From Paraburkholderia podalyriae (GTDB lineage Bacteria > Pseudomonadota > Gammaproteobacteria > Burkholderiales > Burkholderiaceae): DNA of 53,175 nt. The stretch covers positions 1 to 53,175 of the forward strand of contig NZ_VZQQ01000042.1 of NCBI RefSeq assembly GCF_014397785.1. Direction: 5' to 3'. Both the position numbers and the translations under genes were made by a program. The notes under the pieces were generated by a model. That model was not told the origin of the DNA and did not search any database. It saw nothing but the letters and a program-made list of their open reading frames with translations. How positions within the stretch are numbered: the stretch's first letter is position 1; each line of letters begins with the position of its first letter. Positions 34,234-42,604 of this stretch are shown here, one piece after another.

Positions 34234-35316
34234 ATGTCCCGATCCGCTCTTGCCGCTTCCACTGTCGCGTCCCTCATTTCCGGCTATCCGCTGAAGGCCC
34301 ACAATACGTTCGGCTTCGACGTGCGCGCGCAGTTCGCGTGCCTGATCGAGCGTGAGGAGCAGTTGCTCGCCGCGGTGCGCGATCCGCGCGTCGCGGGCCT
34401 GCCGCGCCTCGTGCTCGGCGGCGGCAGCAACGTCGTGCTGACCGGCGACTTCGCCGGGCTCGTACTTCTGGTGGCGCTGCGCGGCCGCCGCGTGGTGCGC
34501 GAGGATCAGCACGCGTGGTATGTCGAGGCGGCCGGCGGCGAGCCGTGGCACGAGTTCGTCGCGTGGACGTTGGCGCAGCGCATGCCCGGCCTCGAGAACC
34601 TCGCGCTGATTGCTGGGACGGTTGGCGCGGCGCCGATCCAGAACATCGGTGCATACGGGCTCGAATTGTGCGAACGCTTCGCGTCGCTGCGGGCGATCGA
34701 GCTCGCGACCGGCGAGGCGGTCGAGCTCGACGCCGATGCGTGCCAGTTCGGGTATCGCGACAGCTTTTTCAAGCGGGAAGGGCGCGAGCGCTTCGTGATC
34801 GCGTCGGTGACGTTCCGGTTGCCGAAGGCGTGGCAGCCGCGCGCGGGCTACGCGGATCTTGCGCGCGAGCTGGCGGCGCGCGGTCATGCGGCCGCCGCCG
34901 GGGAAGCCGATGATGCGGCGATGCAGCCGACCGCGCAGGCCATTTTCGATGCGGTCGTCGCCGTGCGGCGCGCCAAGCTGCCCGATCCGCGCGAACTGGG
35001 CAACGCGGGGAGCTTCTTCAAGAATCCGGTGATCGACGCCGCGCAGTTCGAGGCGCTCAAGCGCCGCGAGCCGGAAATCGTGTCGTATACGCAAGCGGAC
35101 GGCCGTGTGAAGCTGGCAGCGGGCTGGCTGATCGACCGATGCGGTTGGAAGGGCCGCGCGATGGGCGCGGCGGCCGTGCATGAGCGGCAGGCGCTGGTGC
35201 TGGTGAATCGCGGTGGCGCAAGCGGCTCGGAACTGCTGGCGCTGGCGCGGGCGATCCAGCGCGACGTGTCCGAGCGATTCGGCGTGGAACTGGAGGCGGA
35301 GCCGGTTTGCCTGTGA
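34234..35316 (+). CDS. murB: UDP-N-acetylenolpyruvoylglucosamine reductase
   Basis: The 360-residue FAD enzyme makes UDP-MurNAc from UDP-GlcNAc enolpyruvate in peptidoglycan synthesis. The FAD-binding domain shows LVLGGGSNVVLTGDFAG and LALIAGTVGAAPIQNIGAYG, the proton-donating serine lies in FGYRDSFFK, and the C-terminal domain has GNAGSFFKNPV and VHERQALVLVNRGGASG. The presence of the YRDSFF loop makes it a type I MurB. ATG 34234 gives the usual short N-terminus before YPLKAHNTFG; an upstream in-frame reading is not conserved. Confidence 0.96.
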   Translation: MSRSALAASTVASLISGYPLKAHNTFGFDVRAQFACLIEREEQLLAAVRDPRVAGLPRLVLGGGSNVVLTGDFAGLVLLVALRGRRVVREDQHAWYVEAAGGEPWHEFVAWTLAQRMPGLENLALIAGTVGAAPIQNIGAYGLELCERFASLRAIELATGEAVELDADACQFGYRDSFFKREGRERFVIASVTFRLPKAWQPRAGYADLARELAARGHAAAAGEADDAAMQPTAQAIFDAVVAVRRAKLPDPRELGNAGSFFKNPVIDAAQFEALKRREPEIVSYTQADGRVKLAAGWLIDRCGWKGRAMGAAAVHERQALVLVNRGGASGSELLALARAIQRDVSERFGVELEAEPVCL

Positions 35317-35375
35317 GCGGCAGTTCACTCGTTTCGCGCTGAATTTGCGCGCGAAGCTTCACCGACGACGAATGC

Positions 35376-35412
35376 AAAAAGGCGCCGGAAGTTTCCTCCC
35401 GGCGCCTTTTTT
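35376..35412. terminator. Bidirectional intrinsic terminator, murB / argF
   Basis: A stem GGCGCCGG / CCGGCGCC with a 10-base loop is flanked by an A-run on the left and six T bases on the right, so it works in both directions between convergent murB and argF. Confidence 0.9.
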
Positions 35413-35451
35413 GTACCGCGGTTCCCGCAGGTGTCTGGGCGAGCGGCTCGC

Positions 35452-36381
35452 TCAGTGATTGAGCTTGCCGAGCAGCAGGTATTCCATCAACGCCTTCTGC
35501 ACGTGCAGACGGTTCTCCGCCTCATCCCACACGACGCTCTGGGGTCCGTCGATCACTTCCGCGCTGACTTCCTCGCCGCGATGCGCGGGCAGGCAGTGCA
35601 TGAAGAGCGCGTCGGGATTCGCTCGCGCCATCATGTCGGCGTCGACACACCAGTCCGCGAAAGCCTTCTTGCGCGCTTCGTTCTCGGCCTCGAAGCCCAT
35701 GCTGGTCCAGACGTCGGTGGTGACGAGATCGGCGCCCGCGCAGGCTTCGTTCGGGTCGTCGAATTCCTCGTAGAACGGCGCGCTTTCCGCCGAGACGAGC
35801 GCGCGGTCGAGCTTGTAACCGGGCGGCGTGGACAGGCGCAGCTTGAAGCCGAGAATCTGCGCGGCTTCGATCCACGTGTACAGCATATTGTTGGCGTCGC
35901 CGACCCACGCGACCGTTTTGTCGCGGATCGGACCGCGATGTTCGAAGTACGTGAAGACGTCCGCGAGCACCTGGCACGGGTGGTATTCGTTCGTGAGCCC
36001 GTTGATCACCGGCACGCGCGAGTTTTCGGCGAAGCGCTGGATGATGTCTTGGCCGAACGTGCGGATCATGATGATGTCGACCATGCGCGAGATAACCTGG
36101 GCAGCGTCTTCGATCGGCTCGCCGCGGCCGAGCTGCGTGTCGCGCGTGCTCATGAACACCGCGTGACCGCCGAGCTGGAAGATGCCGGCTTCGAACGACA
36201 GGCGCGTGCGCGTCGAATTCTTTTCGAAGATCATCGCCAGCGTGCGGTCATGCAGCGGGTGATAAGTCTCGTAGTTCTTGAATTTGCGTTTCAGGATGCG
36301 CGCGCGTTCCAGCACGTACTCGTAGTCTTCCAGCGAGAAATCCTTGAACTGCAGGTAGTGGCGAATTTTCTTGGCGGTCAT
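35452..36381 (-). CDS. argF: Ornithine carbamoyltransferase
   Basis: The 309-residue enzyme makes citrulline from ornithine and carbamoyl phosphate in arginine synthesis. The carbamoyl-phosphate loop is FEKNSTRTRLSFEAGI, the ornithine loop FMHCLPAHRGEEVS, and the DVWTSMGFEAE and VNGLTNEYHPCQVLAD segments agree. Length is typical of anabolic ArgF (about 305-315). It is transcribed away from the DUF3579 gene. Confidence 0.97.
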   Translation of the reverse strand: MTAKKIRHYLQFKDFSLEDYEYVLERARILKRKFKNYETYHPLHDRTLAMIFEKNSTRTRLSFEAGIFQLGGHAVFMSTRDTQLGRGEPIEDAAQVISRMVDIIMIRTFGQDIIQRFAENSRVPVINGLTNEYHPCQVLADVFTYFEHRGPIRDKTVAWVGDANNMLYTWIEAAQILGFKLRLSTPPGYKLDRALVSAESAPFYEEFDDPNEACAGADLVTTDVWTSMGFEAENEARKKAFADWCVDADMMARANPDALFMHCLPAHRGEEVSAEVIDGPQSVVWDEAENRLHVQKALMEYLLLGKLNH

Positions 36382-36899
36382 GAAACGAATACGGCGGTCT
36401 GACCCGGCAGGGGTGCCGGACTGCGCCGCCGTCGATTTGGGTGGTAAGTCAATGCAGCATAAAGGATTTCGCCTCGTTTGACGAGTCGGCCGGAAAGGCG
36501 GCGCAAGCTGTCCGAAAGCGTCGTGACAGGCTTCGCGGGATTATCGGAGGGCGCTTGTGTGCGGCTTGTGTGCGGTGCGGAAAAGGCCTCGCTGCGCTAT
36601 AATCTGCAGGTTATCCCAAGGCCCAGCAGGCGGGCGTTTCGCATGAGGAAACGCGGTTCGCGCGGCGCAGAAAGCCTGTCACGGCGTGGCCGTCACGACA
36701 GACGCCAGAGCGGTTCAGCCGGTTTGCCGCAGCGGTTCTCGTGGTGCGGTTCGTCGTTGTCGCGTTAGCGCCAGATTCCACGCACGTAGCAAGTGGCTGC
36801 AAGCGCTTGCCGTGTATGCCGCTCGCGGTGAATTCTGGCGTACAACTGGCCTCGCCGGTTGGCCGTCATTCCGCTGGGCAGTCACACAGGTATTCCTAC
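36382..36899. promoter_or_regulatory. Long spacer with repeats, -10 and hairpin before the DUF3579 gene
   Basis: No gene is evident in these 518 bases. CTTGTGTGCGG occurs twice head to tail (36554-36564, 36565-36575), 22 bases before a perfect TATAAT (36598-36603). Downstream, GCGTTTC / GAAACGC forms a 7-base-pair hairpin with a 7-base loop (36634-36654). The layout suggests a regulated promoter with a leader of nearly 300 bases, or a small RNA, ahead of the DUF3579 gene. Confidence 0.45.
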
Positions 36900-37247
36900 A
36901 TGGCCGAAGCAGCTCCAATCGAATATTTCATTCAGGGTATTACGTCGGCCGGAAAAAAGTTTCGGCCGAGCGACTGGTCGGAGCGGCTCGCGGGCGTCAT
37001 GTCGTCGTTCGGACCCGGCGTGAGGAAGGGGCCGAACGCCTATATGCAGTACTCGCTGTACGTACGGCCGACCATGATCGGCGACCTCAAATGCGTGATT
37101 CTCGATTCTCGGCTGCGCGACATCGAACCGATGGCCTTCGATTTCGTTATGAACTTCGCGAAAGACAACGACCTGCTCGTCACCGAGGCGTGCGAGCTGG
37201 AACTCGAGCAGGCGCCTGCGCCGCAAGCCAAACGGCACGTGATCTGA
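36900..37247 (+). CDS. DUF3579 domain protein
   Basis: This 115-residue protein of unknown function is of the DUF3579 group common in Betaproteobacteria. It reads MAEAAPIEYFIQGITSAGKK, then FRPSDWSERLAGVMSSFG and YSLYVRPTMIGDLKCVILD; no signal peptide or membrane span is seen. The start follows the long leader described upstream and lacks a strong ribosome site. It converges on rpsT across a three-hairpin terminator array. Confidence 0.9.
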   Translation: MAEAAPIEYFIQGITSAGKKFRPSDWSERLAGVMSSFGPGVRKGPNAYMQYSLYVRPTMIGDLKCVILDSRLRDIEPMAFDFVMNFAKDNDLLVTEACELELEQAPAPQAKRHVI

Positions 37248-37280
37248 CACAAGCCGATCGGATCGGCAAAAGCAAAAAAC

Positions 37281-37307
37281 AAAAACCCGCAAGTAGCGGG
37301 TTTTTTT
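37281..37307 (+). terminator. Intrinsic terminator after the DUF3579 gene
   Basis: ACCCGC / GCGGGT stem with a 5-base loop followed by seven T bases, 33 bases after the stop. Confidence 0.9.
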
Positions 37308-37330
37308 GTGGCTGGTGGTCCATCGAAACA

Positions 37331-37391
37331 AAAAAGCCCGCCAAAGCGGGCTTCTTGCAGCGGAAACAGGAGGTAGCCCGCCGAAGCGGGC
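37331..37391 (-). terminator. Tandem rpsT terminators
   Basis: Two hairpins with the same stem follow rpsT on the minus strand: GCCCGC-CGAA-GCGGGC (37376-37391) and AAGCCCGC-CAAA-GCGGGCTT (37334-37353). On the minus strand the second runs into six T bases, making it the functional intrinsic terminator. Confidence 0.85.
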
Positions 37392-37400
37392 CGACCGGAA

Positions 37401-37679
37401 TTACTGCACTGCGGGCGCTTGCAGACCCTTGAGGGCTGCGGCGAGGCGGCTCTTGTTGCGAGCTGCCTTGTTCTTGTGAACGATGTTCTTGTCGGCGATG
37501 ATGTCGATGGTCTTCGACGATGCCTTGAAGATTTCGGCGGCCTTAGCGTGGTCGCCTGCCTCGATTGCCTTGCGGACAGCCTTGATAGCCGTGCGGAACT
37601 TCGAGCGCAGTGCCGAGTTGTGCGAGTTTGCCTTCGCGGCCTGGCGGGCGCGCTTGCGTGCTTGTGCGGAGTTAGCCAT
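37401..37679 (-). CDS. rpsT: 30S ribosomal protein S20
   Basis: The 92-residue, strongly basic protein starts MANSAQARKRARQAAKANSH and has FRTAIKAVRKAIEAGD and HKNKAARNKSRLAAALK, as in S20. It binds 16S rRNA early in small-subunit assembly. S20 limits its own translation in E. coli; the long leader here (about 240 bases) would allow similar control, which is an inference. Confidence 0.98.
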   Translation of the reverse strand: MANSAQARKRARQAAKANSHNSALRSKFRTAIKAVRKAIEAGDHAKAAEIFKASSKTIDIIADKNIVHKNKAARNKSRLAAALKGLQAPAVQ

Positions 37680-38189
37680 GACGGTTCCTTATCCTGTTCC
37701 TGTTTCCAGTACCTGGCCTTCGATGATGAGGCGAGGTGCTGCTTCTCGATCCGAACCCTTGGAAGCGATTGCCCAAGGGCGCAAAAGTGTCGAAAAAATC
37801 GATCGAACTACGCGAAGGCGGGCCCGTGTTTCGCGGCATCCGGTTGCATTGACAGGCGGCGCTGCGCCAACCTGACAATCCCTTCCGAAGACCGTTTGAA
37901 AATTGAGCAAGCTTCGAAACCGACGATTATAGCAACGAAATCAGGCACGTGGCAACGGAAAACGCGCGAGGGCGCCACAGTGAGCGGTCCAGCGTCATGT
38001 TGGCGCTTATGCGCTGGTCCGCTCGTACGAGGGCGCCGATCGAAGCTGCCGGTGGCGCCCGGAATACCGTAAAAAGCACAAATAATTGCGCTTCCCAGTC
38101 GATGGCGGCGAACGTCCGCGTGGCAAATCGGTCCGAATCGCGTTCCGGCTCGTCGCCCGCATTGGCGGGACCCGTATAATAAGCGCCCC
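37680..38189. promoter_or_regulatory. Divergent rpsT / murJ control region
   Basis: These 510 bases carry no gene. For rpsT (minus strand), TTGCCA (37955-37950) and TATAAT (37931-37926) are 18 bases apart, a good sigma-70 promoter, giving a leader of about 240 bases that includes a CCCTTGG / CCAAGGG hairpin near 37758-37780. For murJ, see the TATAAT at 38175. Confidence 0.65.
38175..38180 (+). promoter_or_regulatory. murJ -10 hexamer, nearly leaderless start
   Basis: A perfect TATAAT ends nine bases before the murJ ATG, so transcription would begin within a few bases of the start codon. No Shine-Dalgarno fits in that space. Confidence 0.5.
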
Positions 38190-39740
38190 ATGAATCTATT
38201 CCGAGCCCTGCTGACGGTCAGCGGCTTCACGCTGCTGTCGCGCGTGACCGGACTGGCCCGTGAAACGTTGATCGCCCGTGCGTTCGGCGCCAGTCAATAC
38301 ACCGACGCTTTTTACGTCGCCTTTCGCATTCCGAACCTGCTGCGCCGCATTTCCGCCGAAGGCGCGTTCTCGCAGGCCTTCGTTCCGATCCTCGCCGAGT
38401 TCAAGAACCAGCAAGGCCACGACGCCACCAAGGCGCTCGTCGACGCGACCTCGACCGTGCTCGCGTGGGCGCTTGCCGTGCTGTCAGTGATAGGCGTGAT
38501 CGGCGCGTCGGGCGTCGTGTTCGTCGTCGCGTCGGGTCTCGCGCATGAGGGGCACGCGTACCAGCTCGCGGTTGCGATGACGCGCATCATGTTCCCGTAC
38601 ATCATTTTCATCTCGCTGACGTCGCTGGCGTCGGGCGTGCTGAATACGTACAAGAACTTTTCGCTGCCCGCGTTCGCGCCGGTGCTGCTTAACGTCGCGT
38701 TCATCGTCTCCGCGGTATTCCTCGCGCCGCGCCTGCAAACGCCGGTCTATGCGCTCGCCTGGGCAGTGATCGTCGGCGGCGTACTGCAATTCGTCGTCCA
38801 GTTGCCGGGCCTCAAGAAGATCGACATGGTGCCGCGCATCGGCCTGAACCCGCTGCGCGCGCTCGCGCATCGCGGCGTAAAGCGCGTGCTCGCGAAGATG
38901 GTGCCGGCGATGTTCGCGGTGTCGGTCGCGCAGATCAGCCTGATCATCAACACCAACATCGCGTCGCACATCGGCCTTGGCGCGGTCTCGTGGATCAACT
39001 ACGCCGACCGGCTGATGGAGTTTCCGACCGCGCTGCTCGGCGTCGCGCTCGGCACGATCCTGCTGCCGAGCCTATCGAAGGCGCACGTCGATGCCGATTC
39101 CCACGAGTACTCGTCGCTGCTCGACTGGGGGCTGCGCGTCACGTTTCTGCTCGCCGCGCCGAGCGCGATCGCGCTGTTCTTTTTCGCGCAGCCGTTGACG
39201 GCCGTGCTGTTCAACTACGGCAAGTTCGACGGCAACGCGGTCGTGATGGTGAGCCGCGCGCTGGCCGCCTACGGCGTAGGCCTGGTCGGCCTGATCCTGA
39301 TCAAGATTCTCGCGCCGGGCTTCTACGCGAAGCAGGATATCAAGACACCGGTGAAGATCGGCATCGGCGTGCTGGTCGTCACTCAGCTCAGCAACTACGC
39401 GTTCGTGCCGGTGTTCGCGCATGCGGGTCTCACGCTGAGCGTCGGGCTCGGCGCTTGCGTCAACGCGTTGCTGCTATTCATTGGTCTGCGCAAACGCGGC
39501 ATCTATATGCCGTCGCATGGCTGGCTCAAGTTTTTCGTGCAGTTGCTCGGCGCATGCCTCGTGCTCGCCGGCGTGATGCGCTGGTTCGCGATCAGCTTCG
39601 ACTGGATTGGCATGCGTAACCAGCCGGTCAGCCGCATCGTGTTGCTGGGTGCGTGCCTCGTGCTGTTCGCCGCGCTATATTTCGGTATGCTTTTGCTGAT
39701 GGGCTTCAAGCACGCGTATTTCAAAAGGCGAGTGAAGTGA
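38190..39740 (+). CDS. murJ: Lipid II flippase MurJ
   Basis: The 516-residue MVIN/MOP protein has about fourteen hydrophobic spans and flips lipid II across the inner membrane for peptidoglycan synthesis. The amphipathic start and TM1 region GFTLLSRVTGLARETLIARA, FYVAFRIPNLLRRISAEGAF, MEFPTALLGVALGTILLPSL and ILAPGFYAKQDIKTPVKIG are diagnostic and hold the essential Arg residues. It overlaps nothing but is followed five bases later by the SirB1-like gene. Confidence 0.97.
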   Translation: MNLFRALLTVSGFTLLSRVTGLARETLIARAFGASQYTDAFYVAFRIPNLLRRISAEGAFSQAFVPILAEFKNQQGHDATKALVDATSTVLAWALAVLSVIGVIGASGVVFVVASGLAHEGHAYQLAVAMTRIMFPYIIFISLTSLASGVLNTYKNFSLPAFAPVLLNVAFIVSAVFLAPRLQTPVYALAWAVIVGGVLQFVVQLPGLKKIDMVPRIGLNPLRALAHRGVKRVLAKMVPAMFAVSVAQISLIINTNIASHIGLGAVSWINYADRLMEFPTALLGVALGTILLPSLSKAHVDADSHEYSSLLDWGLRVTFLLAAPSAIALFFFAQPLTAVLFNYGKFDGNAVVMVSRALAAYGVGLVGLILIKILAPGFYAKQDIKTPVKIGIGVLVVTQLSNYAFVPVFAHAGLTLSVGLGACVNALLLFIGLRKRGIYMPSHGWLKFFVQLLGACLVLAGVMRWFAISFDWIGMRNQPVSRIVLLGACLVLFAALYFGMLLLMGFKHAYFKRRVK

Positions 39741-39745
39741 TCACC

Positions 39746-40588
39746 ATGTCGCGGGTTCTCGATTATTTCAGTACGCTCGTCGCCGAAGACGAGAGTCTGC
39801 CGCTGACCGAGACGGCGCTCTCGATCGCGCAGGATGCCTATCCCGACCTCGATCTGCAGTCGGTGCTCGCCGAGATCGACGAACTGGTGCTGCGGCTACG
39901 GCGTCGCATGCCCGACGATGCCGACATCCGTCAGAAGGTCGGTATCCTTAATCGGTTCTTTTTCCGCGAACTCGGTTTCGCGAGCAATCTGAACGATTAC
40001 TACGACCCCGACAACAGTCATCTGCACGTCGTACTCAAACGTCGCCGTGGTATTCCGATTTCGCTCGCGGTGCTCTATCTGGAGATGGCCGAGCAATTCG
40101 GCGTGCCGGTGCGCGGGGTGTCGTTTCCAGGCCACTTCCTGCTGCGCGTGACAACGCCCGATGGTGACGTGATGCTCGATCCGACCACCGGTCATTCGCT
40201 GTCCGAAGCCCAAATGGTCGAGATGCTCGAGCCGTACGTCGCGTCGGCTGGGGATTCGGTCGGGCGCGCGCTGCGAATCCTGTTGCAACCGGCTACGCGT
40301 CGCGAGATCGTCGCGCGGATGTTGCGCAACCTGAAGGCGATCTATCTGCAGACCGAGCGCTGGCAGCGTCTGCTCGCGGTGCAGCAACGGCTCGTCATTT
40401 TACTGCCGGACAACATCGAGGAAGTGCGCGATCGCGGCTTCGCGTATGCGCGGCTCGATTATCTGCGGCCAGCGCTCGAGGATCTCGAAAGCTATCTTGG
40501 CGATCGCCCCGATGCGGAAGATGCCACCGTGGTCGAGTCGCAGCTGCATGAATTGCGGCAGCGCACGCGGCACGATGGCGGCGAGTAG
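39746..40588 (+). CDS. SirB1/transglutaminase-like and TPR protein
   Basis: The 280-residue protein has a transglutaminase-like N-terminal region (about 30-180), with RFFFRELGFASNLNDYYDP, GIPISLAVLYLEMAEQFGV and GVSFPGHFLLRV, and a TPR-like C-terminal region (about 185-270), with RLLAVQQRLVILLPDN and RGFAYARLDYLRPALEDLE. This is the SirB1 family; its biochemical role is unknown. ATG 39746 is used; GTG 39737, which overlaps the murJ stop, is in frame. It is probably co-transcribed with murJ. Confidence 0.9.
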   Translation: MSRVLDYFSTLVAEDESLPLTETALSIAQDAYPDLDLQSVLAEIDELVLRLRRRMPDDADIRQKVGILNRFFFRELGFASNLNDYYDPDNSHLHVVLKRRRGIPISLAVLYLEMAEQFGVPVRGVSFPGHFLLRVTTPDGDVMLDPTTGHSLSEAQMVEMLEPYVASAGDSVGRALRILLQPATRREIVARMLRNLKAIYLQTERWQRLLAVQQRLVILLPDNIEEVRDRGFAYARLDYLRPALEDLESYLGDRPDAEDATVVESQLHELRQRTRHDGGE

Positions 40589-40617
40589 CGACGCGCATTT
40601 CCACGCTGCATAAAGCG

Positions 40618-40657
40618 CAAACGCCTGCACATGTCACACATGCACAGGCGTTTTTTT
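40618..40657 (+). terminator. Intrinsic terminator after the SirB1-like gene
   Basis: AACGCCTG / CAGGCGTT stem with a partly paired inner part (CATG / CATG) and seven T bases, 30 bases after the stop. Confidence 0.85.
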
Positions 40658-40713
40658 CACCGGATGCGGGGCCTGGCCGCGCATCGGCGAGCAGATCGAT
40701 CGCTACGCGATCG

Positions 40714-41472
40714 TCACTTCGGCTGCATACGGATCGCGCCGTCGAGTCGGATCACCTCGCCGTTCAGCATCGGATTGTCGAAGATCTGCTTGGCAAGCAT
40801 CGCGTATTCGGCCGGTTTGCCGAGGCGCGGTGGGAACGGCACCATCGCGCCGAGCGCATCCTGCACTTCCTGCGGCATGCCGAGCAGCATCGGCGTTTCG
40901 AAGATGCCGGGGGCGATCGTCATCACGCGGATCGCGTTGCGCGACAGGTCGCGCGCGATCGGCAGCGTCATGGCGACCACGCCGCCCTTCGACGCGGAGT
41001 AGGCCGCCTGGCCGATCTGGCCGTCGAACGCGGCGACCGATGCCGTGTTAATGATCACGCCTCGCTCGCCGTTGGCGTTCGGCTCGTTCTTCGCCATCTG
41101 CACCGCGGCGAGCCGGATCATGTTGAACGTGCCGATCAGGTTGATCGAGATCGTGCGCGTGAACAGATCGAGCGAATGGGGGCCATCCTTGCCGACGGTC
41201 TTCACGGCCGGCGCGACGCCCGCGCAGTTGACGAGACCGCGCAGCGTGCCGAGCTTCGTCGCGGCTTCGACGGCCTGTTGCGCGTCCTGTTCGCGGCTCA
41301 CGTCGCACTTGACGAATACGCCGCCGAGTTCCTTCGCGAGCGCCTCTCCGGTGTCAAGATTCAGATCGGCGAGCACGACCTTGCCACCGTTCTCGACGAG
41401 CAGGCGCGCGGTGGCGGCGCCGAGGCCCGATGCACCGCCGGTGATCAGGAACACATTGTCACGAATCTCCAT
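40714..41472 (-). CDS. Short-chain dehydrogenase, 3-hydroxyacyl-CoA (HSD10-like)
   Basis: The 252-residue SDR has FLITGGASGLGAATARLL, an NCAGVAPA segment, the catalytic serine in NTASVAAFDG and the YSASKGG motif. The MTIAPGIFETPMLLGMP and FPPRLGKPAEYAMLAKQI run is typical of type 2 3-hydroxyacyl-CoA dehydrogenases (HSD17B10-like), which act on short or branched acyl-CoAs in beta-oxidation. AGGAG lies before the ATG. No other beta-oxidation gene is next to it. Confidence 0.92.
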   Translation of the reverse strand: MEIRDNVFLITGGASGLGAATARLLVENGGKVVLADLNLDTGEALAKELGGVFVKCDVSREQDAQQAVEAATKLGTLRGLVNCAGVAPAVKTVGKDGPHSLDLFTRTISINLIGTFNMIRLAAVQMAKNEPNANGERGVIINTASVAAFDGQIGQAAYSASKGGVVAMTLPIARDLSRNAIRVMTIAPGIFETPMLLGMPQEVQDALGAMVPFPPRLGKPAEYAMLAKQIFDNPMLNGEVIRLDGAIRMQPK

Positions 41473-41657
41473 GTCTTCTCCTTTGCTACGGTTGTTCAGT
41501 GCTGGCCCGATCGAAGCATGATTCGACGATCGATCTTAGCGGTCGTCGTGCGATGCGGAAAGCGACGCGGGCGGCGGCATGCCAGCGCTATGGAAAGCTA
41601 AGTAACCATCCGGAACGATCCGCACCGCTTGCCGCCTGAGACTTTCTCGCCCCCAAT

Positions 41658-41686
41658 AAAAAACCCGCCGATGTGGGCGGGTCTTT
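41658..41686 (-). terminator. Intrinsic terminator after adk
   Basis: On the minus strand ACCCGCC / GGCGGGT forms a stem with a 6-base loop and runs into six T bases, 42 bases after the adk stop. Confidence 0.85.
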
Positions 41687-41727
41687 CGTCAAACGCAAAC
41701 AGTGCCACAGCTCCAGACCGATCCGGC

Positions 41728-42393
41728 TTACTTCAGCGCGTCGAACGCGCGGGCGCGAATTTCGTCGACGCTGCCAAGGCCCGAAATGCGGCGATATTGC
41801 GGGGCCTTCACGGAGCTCGACGTATCGCCGTTTTTCGCCCAGCCGTTGTAGTAGTCGATCAGCGGCTTGGTTTGCGATTCGTACACTGACAGACGCTTCT
41901 TGACCGTTTCTTCTTTGTCGTCGTCGCGCTGAATCAGCGGCTCGCCGGTGACGTCGTCGATGCCCTCGACCTTCGGCGGATTGAACGTCACGTGATACGT
42001 GCGGCCCGACGCGGGGTGCGAGCGGCGGCCGCTCATGCGCACGATGATCTCGTCGAACGGCACGTCGATTTCGAGCACGTAGTCGATCGCGACGCCGGCC
42101 TGCTTCATTGCTTCGGCTTGCGGGATCGTGCGCGGGAAGCCGTCGAACAGATAGCCGTTCGCACAGTCCGGCTGCTGCAGACGTTCCTTCACGAGGTTGA
42201 TGATCAGTTCGTCGGTGACGAGCTCACCGGCGTCCATGAAGCGCTTTGCTTCGAGGCCGAGCGGCGTGCCAGCCTTGACGGCCGCGCGCAGCATGTCGCC
42301 GGTGGAAATTTGCGGGATGCCGAACTTTTCCTTGATGAAGTTGGCCTGAGTGCCTTTGCCGGCACCCGGTGCACCCAACAGGATCAAACGCAT
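41728..42393 (-). CDS. adk: Adenylate kinase
   Basis: The 221-residue enzyme interconverts ATP plus AMP with two ADP. It has the P-loop MRLILLGAPGAGKGTQAN, AMP-binding FDGFPRTIPQAE, and a long LID (about 120-165) with SHPASGRTYHVTFNPPKV and QRDDDKEETVKKRL. Length is slightly above E. coli (214). ATG 42393 follows GGAGATATTC; longer upstream reading adds no conserved sequence. It follows kdsB by 211 bases and ends the kdsB-side minus-strand cluster. Confidence 0.98.
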   Translation of the reverse strand: MRLILLGAPGAGKGTQANFIKEKFGIPQISTGDMLRAAVKAGTPLGLEAKRFMDAGELVTDELIINLVKERLQQPDCANGYLFDGFPRTIPQAEAMKQAGVAIDYVLEIDVPFDEIIVRMSGRRSHPASGRTYHVTFNPPKVEGIDDVTGEPLIQRDDDKEETVKKRLSVYESQTKPLIDYYNGWAKNGDTSSSVKAPQYRRISGLGSVDEIRARAFDALK

Positions 42394-42604
42394 GAATATC
42401 TCCAGATCTATGTGAATTCTTGGTTGACGCGACATGCTTCCCGGCGATTCTCGCAGGTTCCGCATCGGCTACCGTTGGCTACCTCGCGCTGCACGTCGAA
42501 TGCGACGGCGCTGCAAGACCCGAACGGCGCGACCGGGACAACCCGCGTATCGCCTGCGCTGGGAGGCGCGCATAACCGTTCGATTATGCCACGGCTTCCC
42601 GCGC

